Virus record (IMG/VR): IMGVR_UViG_3300003177_000005
Location: 1-64,000 of that record
Length of the DNA: 64,000 nucleotides
Direction: 5' to 3' (one strand)
Source of the DNA: a virus
Below, piece by piece: positions 44,801 through 52,572 of the stretch. Under the pieces are notes generated by a model. The model was given only the letters and a program-made list of their open reading frames with translations. It had not been told where the DNA came from and did not search any database. Made by a program: the position numbers and the translations under genes. Position 1 is the stretch's first letter, and every line of letters begins with the position of its first letter.

Positions 44801-44902
44801 GTTGTCTTACTCTTAAGTAAGATTAGTTATACTGTGAAGTATAACACCCTGTCTTATGGTGGATTCCATACACCTAAGACGTAACCTTATAAGGAGGGAA
44901 TT
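44781..44902 (+). ncRNA. Structured 5' leader RNA, copy A (5' hairpin plus three hairpins)
   Basis: After the 5' hairpin (44781-44798) come three more. HP-A is CTTACT/AGTAAG (44806-44821, loop CTTA). HP-B is GTTATACT/AGTATAAC (44826-44845) capped by GTGA. HP-C (44851-44880) is GTCTTA-T-GGTG pairing with CACC-TAAGAC around GATTCCATA. The leader at 47380-47495 has the same order, the same HP-B length and cap, and an almost identical HP-C, while HP-A and HP-B stems differ in sequence but still pair. An SD (AAGGAGGG) follows 11 nt after HP-C. Confidence 0.8.
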
Positions 44903-45121
44903 ATGGAATTAACTAAAATTGAGCTACATAAGCTCATAAAGGCTGGGGAACACCTAGCCATAAACCTATTAATAAATAGATACGGCTATGATGCTTTCGT
45001 AGCCAGATACGGTAGGGAGATTGCGGGTCACCGCATCTCCCTTCGTGATGTGGGAGCTGAAGTTTACGAAGCTCACCACATCACTAAAGAGGTGGTTATT
45101 GAGCCTGTAGAGGCTCAATAA
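44903..45121 (+). CDS. Small protein encoded by a hairpin-tiled mRNA
   Basis: The 72-residue frame has a strong SD (AAGGAGGG). The product (MELTKIELHKLIKAGEHLAI...) looks helical with a His/Glu-rich C-terminus; not recognised. Its DNA is clearly richer in G and C than neighbours and tiles into seven hairpins: 44920-44936, 44941-44959, 44966-44979, 44984-45004, 45015-45041, 45045-45084 and 45095-45122. The last three have 11, 14 and 12 pairs, and the stop codon lies in the last stem. It may be a real gene with a constrained mRNA, or a structured RNA in which the frame is secondary. Confidence 0.6.
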   Translation: MELTKIELHKLIKAGEHLAINLLINRYGYDAFVARYGREIAGHRISLRDVGAEVYEAHHITKEVVIEPVEAQ

Positions 45122-45158
45122 CTATCCTCGCCGTATCTTATTAACTATTTATTTTTTT

Positions 45159-47297
45159 TTATTCCCTACCATACATTTCTTTTATGGATAGTTTGTTCTG
45201 TCTAAATATACCTAATGTCTCTAAAATCATATAGTAACCTGCCATAGTAGTATCTAGTAGTTTACTATAATCAACAAAATCTTTTAACTCATCTGGTATA
45301 CCTATACTTTCGGCATATGTCATCGGTACTCTAAATTGTTTTAATTCCTTTTTATTATTAGCTCTAAGGAAATTATCAAGTCTATCTAGAAATATACTAT
45401 TACCTTTACCTTCTTCTTTAAATGTTTTTATAGTACTACTACTAAACTTCACAGTTGGTATTGTAACTACTTTATATTCTGGTTCAGGGGCATTACCGTA
45501 TTTTTTACTAAAAACACCATTCCATAATAGATGTTGAAAATATGTTGAATTTTTGACACCCTCACTATAAGCTTTAGCAGGTTTTATAGAACTTACTCTT
45601 AAAAAGTTATAATCAGCTTTTTGTACACGCTCTATTAGATATTCTTCCATATCTATAACTTTATTAATAACCTTATTTATATCTAAACTACTCTCTTGTT
45701 CTATAGATGTCAAGATATATTTCATAAGGTCTTTTTGTCCTTCTTTAATCTTTTCTGGGAATGCTCCACCCAATAAAGTAGGACCTTTAATCTCAGGTTT
45801 ATAAGAATCAAAAACAAACCCTTCCTTAATGTTTACCTTAGCGTAATAGTTTTTAGAAGCATATATAGCCATTAAAGGCCAGTAATACTCATTTTTCATC
45901 TTAAGTAAATCTCTTTTATCTGGTTGGACATTCATATTGGTAGCTAATGTTTTTAGGTTATGATCAATAGCTTGCGTTACAAATGTCATAATAATAGCCG
46001 AAACAGCTGTTGCATCTTTGGTAAACTTGATATCACCAAAATACCATTGTACCCAATCTTGATAAGTTCCACAAGTTGAATCAGTATCAGATAGTACTAT
46101 GGCATCTCTTACCATAAGTTTAGTGTCAGCAACATTAGGTGGTAAGATAACTGTTCTAAAGAATGTATCTATTAATAATTCTTGTTCTTCAATTTTCTTA
46201 TAGATATGTAAAGCTGTTGTAGCCAATTTATCTAACAATACCATATCTTCTATAGCATCAAATTTAACATCTTTACCTTTTACATCTTCAGATACAATAT
46301 GGAATAGTAAGTTAATGATAAATTCAGGCATATCCTTTAATAGCTTAACTTTATCTTCTCTACTTCCTTCTATACCAGAAACTGGTTTTATCATATCAGT
46401 TACTAGGGTCTTTAAAAAGGTTGGGTTAAATTCTCTAATATTATAAAGGTTATTAACATAAGCAATCGCTGCTCTTTCTACTGGGGTTAATTTCTTTATA
46501 TACTTAAGTATCTCCCAATCTTTTTCTCTATTTTGCCAATATTGATGAGCAGGTTCTAATAGTGATTTTGCTAATTCTTGATAAGTTGGTATTCTAAGAA
46601 CCAATTTATCTAATGTATATTTAACTTTATCCATATCTATAAATGTTATTATAGAAGTTATATAATCCATAACTAACTCTGGAGTTCTGAATATATAATT
46701 AGATGCCACCATAACTTCTGTTAATGCATTACCTATACCTGCAACACAACGAGTAACTGATGTTAATCCATAGTGAGCTGATGCGTTATAAAGAACATTA
46801 AATACTGATGCGTATGCTCCTGATAATGAGTTGTTTAAAATCTTCTTACTATTTTGATAACCATTATAAAAGTCATATAGTTCCATTTTCTTTTCAGCAT
46901 AAAACTTCTTAGCCTTTTGTTTCGCATCGTTTCTTTCAGCAACGTTTTTAAATGTATATGTAGCGTCTATACCAGCTTCTTTATTAGACGCTATATAAAC
47001 AGTCATAGATGGTGCTAAGGCATTACCCTCTTCAGACGCCTTTCTTAAATAACCTAAAAAATTCCCTCTTTTCTTTACTTTATCTTTTACTTCATTTCTC
47101 TCATAATATTCTATCTCTGGGTCTCTAAAACCGTGATCTTTTAATGCTTTTCTAATAATATATTTAGCTTCTTCACCTACTATTTCATAGCGAACTTCTA
47201 AAAACTTTTTATACATCTTAATCATATTACCTAATAGATCCAGATGTCGCTTATATTCATTCGATGGTAGGATAAAAGGGTTATTAAATTTAGACAT
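45159..47297 (-). CDS. B-family DNA polymerase, catalytic part (exonuclease domain absent)
   Basis: The 712-residue protein has motif B-like KKILNNSLSGAYAS near residues 150-163 and motif C SDTDST near residue 401, in family B order. Upstream, EEGNALAPSMTVY (residues 89-101) sits where motif A (DxxSLYPSM) is expected but lacks the usual Asp and Tyr. No 3'-5' exonuclease motifs precede it, so that domain is missing or encoded elsewhere; phiKZ-like phages are known for highly divergent polymerases. It is probably the replicative polymerase palm/thumb subunit. SD is AAGGAG; start at 47297. Confidence 0.8.
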   Translation of the reverse strand: MSKFNNPFILPSNEYKRHLDLLGNMIKMYKKFLEVRYEIVGEEAKYIIRKALKDHGFRDPEIEYYERNEVKDKVKKRGNFLGYLRKASEEGNALAPSMTVYIASNKEAGIDATYTFKNVAERNDAKQKAKKFYAEKKMELYDFYNGYQNSKKILNNSLSGAYASVFNVLYNASAHYGLTSVTRCVAGIGNALTEVMVASNYIFRTPELVMDYITSIITFIDMDKVKYTLDKLVLRIPTYQELAKSLLEPAHQYWQNREKDWEILKYIKKLTPVERAAIAYVNNLYNIREFNPTFLKTLVTDMIKPVSGIEGSREDKVKLLKDMPEFIINLLFHIVSEDVKGKDVKFDAIEDMVLLDKLATTALHIYKKIEEQELLIDTFFRTVILPPNVADTKLMVRDAIVLSDTDSTCGTYQDWVQWYFGDIKFTKDATAVSAIIMTFVTQAIDHNLKTLATNMNVQPDKRDLLKMKNEYYWPLMAIYASKNYYAKVNIKEGFVFDSYKPEIKGPTLLGGAFPEKIKEGQKDLMKYILTSIEQESSLDINKVINKVIDMEEYLIERVQKADYNFLRVSSIKPAKAYSEGVKNSTYFQHLLWNGVFSKKYGNAPEPEYKVVTIPTVKFSSSTIKTFKEEGKGNSIFLDRLDNFLRANNKKELKQFRVPMTYAESIGIPDELKDFVDYSKLLDTTMAGYYMILETLGIFRQNKLSIKEMYGRE

Positions 47298-47360
47298 TTC
47301 TAACTCCTTATTATAATCAGTAAATAGTAAAATGTATAGTAAAATAAATCATTTCTTTTT

Positions 47361-47399
47361 TATCCATATATTATTAATATAGTGACTGACATCACTATA
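47361..47399 (+). promoter_or_regulatory. Early promoter-like block with 5' hairpin (copy 5)
   Basis: TATCCATATATTATTAATA, then TAGTGA-CTGACA-TCACTA (perfect 6-bp). It starts the second elaborate leader. Confidence 0.75.
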
Positions 47400-47495
47400 G
47401 CTGTCTCATTGTAGAGATTACTCTTATCGTGAGATAAGAGACTCTGTCTTATGGTGGATTCCATGCACCTAAGACATAATTTATAAGGAGTTATT
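47380..47495 (+). ncRNA. Structured 5' leader RNA, copy B
   Basis: Hairpins in order: 5' hairpin 47380-47397; HP-A TCTC/GAGA (47404-47417); HP-B CTCTTATC/GATAAGAG capped by GTGA (47421-47440); HP-C (47446-47475) GTCTTA-T-GGTG with CACC-TAAGAC around GATTCCATG. Compared with copy A, HP-B stems differ at most positions yet both form eight perfect pairs, direct evidence for conserved RNA structure. SD AAGGAG follows 12 nt after HP-C. Confidence 0.8.
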
Positions 47496-47975
47496 ATGGT
47501 AAGATTTGAAGAAAAAAATTGGCAAGAGATTCTATGGATGCCTTCTTCGCCAATTGGTTTCGGAGAAGAAGGTGATAACACTATAAAGTTTTGTAATGTA
47601 GATGTGTTTCATTTACAAAAAAAAGACTTAGAGATAGGAGAGACTGTTATTTGTGACCTTAATGGTCACATAGTGACTATCACAAATAACAAAGAAGAGG
47701 GGTTTTTATATACCCTCTTCGTGGATGAGGTCTATAGAATAAAAGCTTATCTGGGTATAAATCTAGAGGACCTAATTTATGATGAAGTTATCCTAAAAAC
47801 GCACAAGGACATTGTGAATTTTAAAGTGGGTGACATTATTTCAAGAATAATAGGTGGTAGAAATGTTGTAGCCAATGAGTTTGATGGCGACACAGTTGAA
47901 TGGGGTGAAGAAGTATATTATGCCAAAGGCATAAAAATATATCTAAAAGAAGAGCCAAAAAAGGAGGTTAACTAG
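47496..47975 (+). CDS. Unknown early protein with hairpin-rich mRNA
   Basis: The 159-residue acidic, beta-rich protein (FEEKNWQEILWMPSSPIGFG at the start; basic KEEPKKEVN end) was not recognised. Its coding sequence contains several inverted repeats: CCTTCTTC/GAAGAAGG (47541-47572), an 11-bp pair GTTATTTGTGA/TCACAAATAAC (47646-47690), GAAGAGGG/CCCTCTTC (47694-47720) and CACAA/TTGTG (47802-47816). It shares leader architecture with the 44903 gene, so the two are probably co-expressed early. The stop lies inside the terminator hairpin. Confidence 0.7.
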   Translation: MVRFEEKNWQEILWMPSSPIGFGEEGDNTIKFCNVDVFHLQKKDLEIGETVICDLNGHIVTITNNKEEGFLYTLFVDEVYRIKAYLGINLEDLIYDEVILKTHKDIVNFKVGDIISRIIGGRNVVANEFDGDTVEWGEEVYYAKGIKIYLKEEPKKEVN

Positions 47976-47983
47976 CTCTTCTT
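47947..47983 (+). terminator. Terminator after the 47496 gene
   Basis: AAGAAGAGC and GCTCTTCTT form a 9-bp stem with a long loop, followed by CTTTTATTTTTTTT. Confidence 0.7.
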
Positions 47984-47998
47984 CTTTTATTTTTTTTC

Positions 47999-49270
47999 CT
48001 ATTTACAACTTTCTTTTATTTTTTCTAATTTTTCTTTCTGTTCTTCTAGAGTTTTTTCCATAAAATCTTTTCTTAAATTATCTAACATCTTACTTAAACT
48101 TTGTTCAAACTTATTAGTATATAGACTTATATTATTATATTCACTTACCATTATTTGGACTACAGTAGAGATAAATTTAGTCATTACCGAGATAAAGACC
48201 TTATTCGAACTATCAGTGTTTATTAACTCAGATTTTAAACCTTCAGATAGAAGCTCCTCAAACTCTTTAGTATTTTTCTCAATTTTCTCTGACTCAGCCT
48301 TAACATCTTTAAAGGATTTTGTTAAATCATCTACTGCCACCCGATCTATCTTCTTAAATTCTCCACTAATTTCTTTTGGTGGTTTTAAGGTAAAATCAAT
48401 GTTCTTATAGACGCCTGGGTCTTTTGTTATTATTTTTATAGAAAAACCTTTATCTGTTACAACTATATTTGGAAAGTAAATAAAATGTTCCTTGTCATTT
48501 CTATGAGACTTATTTATATTTTCTTTTATTACAGCAACTACATCTTTTAAAAGTTTAAGACTATTGTCTAAATTCTCATAAATTTTTTTATGGTTTTCTA
48601 TATCTTCGATAAAATTATCGAATCTTTTTATTGTATCTAAATTTATTTCTCGTATTGTAAGAGTAATGGTGGAAAAGAACAATTGCCTAATACTATCTTG
48701 GTATTTTTTCATTTCGACTTTTAATAGTTTTTCATACTCTTCTTTATTCTTTGCACGACTCGTTACATCTTTTTTGACATTAGAATGCATTACCTGAAAT
48801 TTTTTATTCATCTCTTCAAATCGTCCAGTGACTTTATTTTGATCTAAGTAAAGATCAAATGAGTCTTTTTTAAGACCATAAAGATATGGTACACTCAAAT
48901 CTTCCATATAATAAATAAAATAATGACTTAAATTATAATGCTCAAATAGACATAATAAATCTTGGGTTGTCATATTTATTTTAATTTTATCCTTAAAGAT
49001 TTCACTCAACTTTTTTCCATTAATAGTAATTTCCGATAGAGATGAACTTATAGTTTTCTTTTTACCAAAAATAAACTCCCAAATTTTCTTGAAAAAGCTC
49101 TTAATAACTTTCCACATATTACCTAAGAACCCTTCTACATCATTATACTCTATCATACCTTTGCTATTAACTTGTCTAATTAATACTTGATTTTCAGTAT
49201 TAAGTTCTAGTAAATCTAATTTCTCAATTGTTGATTCTAAATCAATCATCAATTTTTCTATTTTATACAT
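47999..49270 (-). CDS. Possible internal virion protein
   Basis: The protein has about 423 residues from MYKIEKLMIDLESTIEKLD. ATG 49270 with AAAGG upstream is preferred over 49294. Residues about 45-70 (EGFLGNMWKVIKSFFKKIWE, then FIFGKKK) form a strongly amphipathic aromatic helix of the kind seen in inner-head or injected proteins of large myoviruses. The rest is charged coiled-coil-like helix. Function is inferred from this resemblance only. Confidence 0.5.
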   Translation of the reverse strand: MYKIEKLMIDLESTIEKLDLLELNTENQVLIRQVNSKGMIEYNDVEGFLGNMWKVIKSFFKKIWEFIFGKKKTISSSLSEITINGKKLSEIFKDKIKINMTTQDLLCLFEHYNLSHYFIYYMEDLSVPYLYGLKKDSFDLYLDQNKVTGRFEEMNKKFQVMHSNVKKDVTSRAKNKEEYEKLLKVEMKKYQDSIRQLFFSTITLTIREINLDTIKRFDNFIEDIENHKKIYENLDNSLKLLKDVVAVIKENINKSHRNDKEHFIYFPNIVVTDKGFSIKIITKDPGVYKNIDFTLKPPKEISGEFKKIDRVAVDDLTKSFKDVKAESEKIEKNTKEFEELLSEGLKSELINTDSSNKVFISVMTKFISTVVQIMVSEYNNISLYTNKFEQSLSKMLDNLRKDFMEKTLEEQKEKLEKIKESCK

Positions 49271-49374
49271 TTTAAAACCTTTTTTTATTTTCATTTAACT
49301 AACTTTAAATCGAATAATTTTTATCTATATATTGTTAATTTGTCATTGACATATTTTTTTTAAAGGGGTTAACA

Positions 49375-50241
49375 ATGAGAAAAGCTTTCTTATTAATCGC
49401 AGTGTTACTAATCACTATAAACTTTAGTGGGTGTAAGTTCTTGCAAAAAGGTAATGAGGTTATCTATATAGATAAGACAAGTAATAATGGTTGTGGTAGT
49501 TGTAGTACTGGTTGTAGTGATGAATGTAGTCAACCGTGTAAAAGTGGTGATGGGGGGTGTGAACCATCATATTGTATAGGGGGTAAAACTTGGTTTGATA
49601 ATAACGAAGATGGTCTTTTTAATAGTGGTGATAAAGTTCTAGCACATACTGACTTCAATGTAACACTTAACGATAGTGTAATTGAGTTTAATTCTGATAA
49701 AGATGGTAAGTGGGAGTATTGTGGTGTAAAACCAGGTGATACCGTTAAGTTAAGCTATAAAGGGACTTATGTGCCAACAAAGAAAACAAAAGATAATCTA
49801 TTAAATTCTGATGGTGTATCAGATTTACTAGAGATGATTGATTGTAATAACAGACATCTAGATATTGGTGTTAAAGTTAAAACTGTTAATACAGCATCAG
49901 TGAAAGTTACACAAAGAAAATATACCAAATGTGGTTGTGGTGGCAGATATGATAGTGAAGCTAAATATGGTTATACTAATATGGTCGTTACTGGTAAGAA
50001 CATAGTTGATGTCATCTTCACTACTGATCAACCATTAACAGCTTTATGGAATAACCATAGCCGTTATATTAAAGATTTTAGTTATCAAAATCTAGGTACA
50101 AGATTCCATTGGCCTAAAAATAATGAAGGTGGGAAAGGTGGTTATTGGATTTACAGTAAACAAAGTAATCCAGCTGTGATACAAGCAATTGTAACATTTA
50201 AAGATGGCAGTAAAAAAACCATAAATGTAATTAAAGGGTAA
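49375..50241 (+). CDS. Phage-encoded Cys-rich lipoprotein with SdrD-B/Cna-B-like domain
   Basis: The 288-residue protein has a lipoprotein signal with lipobox FSGC (Cys20). A Cys/Gly/Ser-rich linker follows (about residues 38-65, ten Cys), then a domain resembling SdrD-B/Cna-B repeats (GKTWFDNNEDGLFNSGDKVL near residue 69, then DGKWEYCGVKPGDTV). A beta-rich C-terminal domain completes it. It should be exported and lipid-anchored in the host envelope, where phage lipoproteins often block superinfection; that role is inferred. The upstream AT-rich block (49321-49350, ATATATTGTTAATTTGTCA) resembles the early promoter core loosely. SD is AAAGGGG. Confidence 0.75.
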   Translation: MRKAFLLIAVLLITINFSGCKFLQKGNEVIYIDKTSNNGCGSCSTGCSDECSQPCKSGDGGCEPSYCIGGKTWFDNNEDGLFNSGDKVLAHTDFNVTLNDSVIEFNSDKDGKWEYCGVKPGDTVKLSYKGTYVPTKKTKDNLLNSDGVSDLLEMIDCNNRHLDIGVKVKTVNTASVKVTQRKYTKCGCGGRYDSEAKYGYTNMVVTGKNIVDVIFTTDQPLTALWNNHSRYIKDFSYQNLGTRFHWPKNNEGGKGGYWIYSKQSNPAVIQAIVTFKDGSKKTINVIKG

Positions 50242-50243
50242 CT

Positions 50244-50396
50244 ATGTTTTATTCATTAGATACAAACAATGAAAAGTTTTTAAAATGGTTAGAAGATTTT
50301 GAAGGTGTAGTAAAAAATTTTAATAAAAATAATATTTTTCTTATTATAGATATAATTATTACTAATTTAAAAAAAGAAAACATGAATCAATTGTAA
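50244..50396 (+). CDS. Small unknown protein (50 residues)
   Basis: ATG at 50244 follows AAAGGG, 2 nt after the lipoprotein stop. The product MFYSLDTNNEKFLKWLEDFE... has a hydrophobic centre (NNIFLIIDIIITNL) that could be one short membrane helix. It overlaps the next start by TAATG. Function unknown. Confidence 0.5.
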   Translation: MFYSLDTNNEKFLKWLEDFEGVVKNFNKNNIFLIIDIIITNLKKENMNQL

Positions 50397-50669
50397 TGAA
50401 TAAATTAGATAAAAAACTTTGTGATTTGACAGTTAATAATTGTTATAAATACAAGGTTTTTGGAATTGAAATTAAAAAATTAAATAAAAAAAAACTACAT
50501 AGTTATAAAAGATGAAGAAGAAAACTTTTTTATATATTCATATAGTGCTGATGAAGATTTAACATCTGTATTAGAACTAAATAGAATAAAAATTCTCGAC
50601 TATTTTAAAGAACCAAAGGTTTTAAATGCTGATAGTCTAGAAAGTCTTAAAGAGTTTTTAGAAATATAA
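50396..50669 (+). pseudogene. Small gene with frame break at an A9 tract
   Basis: From ATG 50396 (TAATG overlap) the frame reads MNKLDKKLCDLTVNN... to KKLNKKK and then stops after a few codons. Beyond the A9 run at 50486-50494 the +1 frame continues as NYIVIKDEEENFFIYSYSAD... to a stop at 50669. The two parts together make a protein of about 90 residues. Either one A too many was called, the gene is broken, or transcriptional slippage on A9 restores it. Confidence 0.6.
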
Positions 50670-50672
50670 ATA

Positions 50673-50708
50673 TATATCTAGTTATGGATTTTACCATAAC
50701 TAGATATA
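50673..50708 (+). terminator. Perfect 15-bp terminator
   Basis: TATATCTAGTTATGG pairs with CCATAACTAGATATA around ATTTTA between convergent units; eight T follow some 20 nt later. Confidence 0.8.
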
Positions 50709-50737
50709 ACAAAGATTATTGGAAATTATTTTTTTTA

Positions 50738-51128
50738 TTAAAAGTCGAACTCCAAATTATTACCCATCTCATAATTGGTGTTTGTTGTATCGAAGCTACC
50801 TCTTTCCACATTACTGAAATTAACATTTCTATCTACTAATTTCTGTAAGAAAGTTTTATCATTCTTTTTATAAATGTTGTCTAAACCGATAGCTGTCATT
50901 CTTTCGTTAGCATAGTTCTTAACAGTCATATCTAACATCTGATCTGTCATGCCCATAACTGGATAATCTTTAATTAATTGTTTAGCAAATTCTAATTCAA
51001 TGTTAACAGCCTCATCAATCATCTTGTAAACATTATCAATTACTTTAGTGTCTATTTTATTTTCTCTTCTTATCGTCTTAAAAATGTTCGCAAACAACGG
51101 CAGGTGGGAGTTTATCTCATCTCTTGCT
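50738..51128 (-). CDS. nrdB: Ribonucleotide reductase beta subunit, exon 2
   Basis: After removal of the intron this exon begins at the complement of 51128 with codons giving ARDEINSHLPLFANIF. That corresponds to the conserved [IA]-R-D-E-x(2,3)-H region of class I RNR beta with the last iron ligands. It ends GNNLEFDF, an acidic aromatic tail as used for binding the alpha subunit. Exons of 641 and 391 nt add up to 344 codons in frame, so the spliced product has 343 residues, a normal NrdB length. The internal ATG at 51097 is not a true start. Confidence 0.85.
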
Positions 51129-51803
51129 CCTTTATGTTCATATACAGACGCAACTCTGTATACAGTTCTCTTATGAACTTCTACATGTTTCCATATAGAG
51201 CAGACTATATCAACACCTTCAACATTACTTGGTCAGGTGACTGCTGTTTCGGACATCATTAGCTTATGTCCTACTCCCAAAAGGGATAGTCGTTAGGCTT
51301 TTATTTATTAAAACTAGAGAACGCTACTATTTACTCAGGAAATGTAATATCTGGAAAATCATTATCTATGATTTACAACATTATAGTTACCTTTTACTAA
51401 AAAAGTTGTTGCAACTAAACGATGTATAGTTTGAGTTTTGGTTTTGTACTTACCATTCTTATAATAAGTTATAGAAAGACTATAATAACCAGAACTATCT
51501 ATACATGGTATTATTTTTTTAATACGTTCTTTTATGTATATTTTTCCATTCAATACAAAACGTCTCTTTGTGCCATAAACATTTCCTTTTTTGTCAATAT
51601 AATACCCAAAACTATCAGGTATTAAACGAGTATCCTCTAACATAATTACATCCTTTCATTTTTTTTCATTAAAGAATATAACATGTTTTAATAAAATTTA
51701 GCACGGTAAGTTACCCACAGCTTCAACTGTTTGGGCTTTCTCCGTTTAAGCAGTTTTCGACATACAATTTCTTGTATGAAGCACTAACTGTTTTCCTTAT
51801 GCG
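51129..51803 (-). other. Group I intron in nrdB
   Basis: The 675-nt insert follows exon sequence ending ACTGTTTT. Just inside the intron GAAAACAGT can pair with it to form P1 with the diagnostic U-G at the splice site. The 3' part holds CGACTATCCC (near 51283-51294) and GATATAGTC (near 51203-51212), which match group I core elements able to pair as P7. The intron ends in G at 51129. The insertion point is right before the conserved RDE codons of NrdB, a typical site; T4 nrdB also carries a group I intron. It holds a homing endonuclease remnant. Confidence 0.85.
51362..51643 (-). CDS. Intron-encoded HNH/NUMOD-type homing endonuclease, truncated
   Basis: The 93-residue frame has an N-terminal YYIDKKGNVYGTKRR (NUMOD4-like) and TIHRLVATTFL...NVVNHR. 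In intact enzymes the last block reads HRLVAxxFI...xVNHIDGxKxNN. The frame stops right at VNH; the +1 frame continues DNDFPDITFPE and stops again, so the catalytic HNH is incomplete. It is probably a decayed endonuclease, leaving the intron dependent on other means of spread. SD is AAAGGAT. Confidence 0.7.
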   Translation of the reverse strand: MLEDTRLIPDSFGYYIDKKGNVYGTKRRFVLNGKIYIKERIKKIIPCIDSSGYYSLSITYYKNGKYKTKTQTIHRLVATTFLVKGNYNVVNHR

Positions 51804-52444
51804 AAAACAGTGTTAATGAAAGCAACCATATCTCTAGCACCAATAAATTTACTACCCATATTAAAGATAAAAGCAAATCCTGTTAAGAAATAAACACCTT
51901 CTAAAGCAACAGAAGCAGTTGCAGATAATAACATACCATTTGTATCATCTCTATTTATATGTCTTAGGAACTGTTCAGCTATCTTTTGGTTTTTTAAACT
52001 TAAAGGGACATAAAGTTTATCAGCTTCTCTAACTGCATCTGCATTACCAGCTGAATCTAATAGTACACTATATGATTGACTATGGTTAGTCTCTTGAGCT
52101 TGTTGTATCGTTATTGTAGACTTTACTATATTATTATTTACTTTTGCTCTAAAATCAGCTAGATGGTCTTCTTGTATAGCATCATTGATTGATAACTGAG
52201 CAAATACTTTTTCATAAATATTTTTCTCATTATCAGTAGCATTAGATAAAGCTAATTTTTCACCAGATGTATTAACTTCTCCAGGAAACCAAGTATCTGC
52301 CAGCATATTATCCAAAATCTTTTTACTCCAACTATACCTTGGTCTATTAAAATCTCTAAATCCTTTATTCTCTTTACCATTCTTTAAAAGTGTTTCTTCT
52401 AGAGAATCAACTCCGTTTTTATTATAGTATGATTTTCGTTCCAT
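51804..52444 (-). CDS. nrdB: Ribonucleotide reductase beta subunit, exon 1
   Basis: This exon encodes residues 1-213 plus two bases of the split codon. It has QLSINDAIQEDHLADF near residue 83, TIQQAQETNHSQSYSVLLDS with the iron ligands E and H (ExxH) near residue 115, and SVALEGVYFLTGFAFIF near residue 178 with a further Glu ligand. This identifies class I RNR beta (diferric radical subunit), which with NrdA makes deoxynucleotides. The unspliced frame would stop at 51797. SD is AAAAAGG before ATG 52444. NrdA is not in the window. Confidence 0.85.
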
Positions 52445-52572
52445 TGTATACCTTTTTTTTTATTTTCTAGTCAATAAAACAGTAATAATGAAAAATTAAA
52501 ACGATGCTTTTTTTATCCACTTATTATTCAATTGAGTATATTAATATACTACATTATTAAAAGGAGTTAGAT

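Noticed and set aside
47360-47581. 73-codon minus-strand ORF across the early leader
   Set aside because: It is antisense to the structured leader and the 47496 start, with no SD and no protein-like features.
51097-51128. ATG 51097 as start of a separate small gene
   Set aside because: Upstream codons join in frame to exon 1 across the group I intron and complete the RNR motif ARDE.
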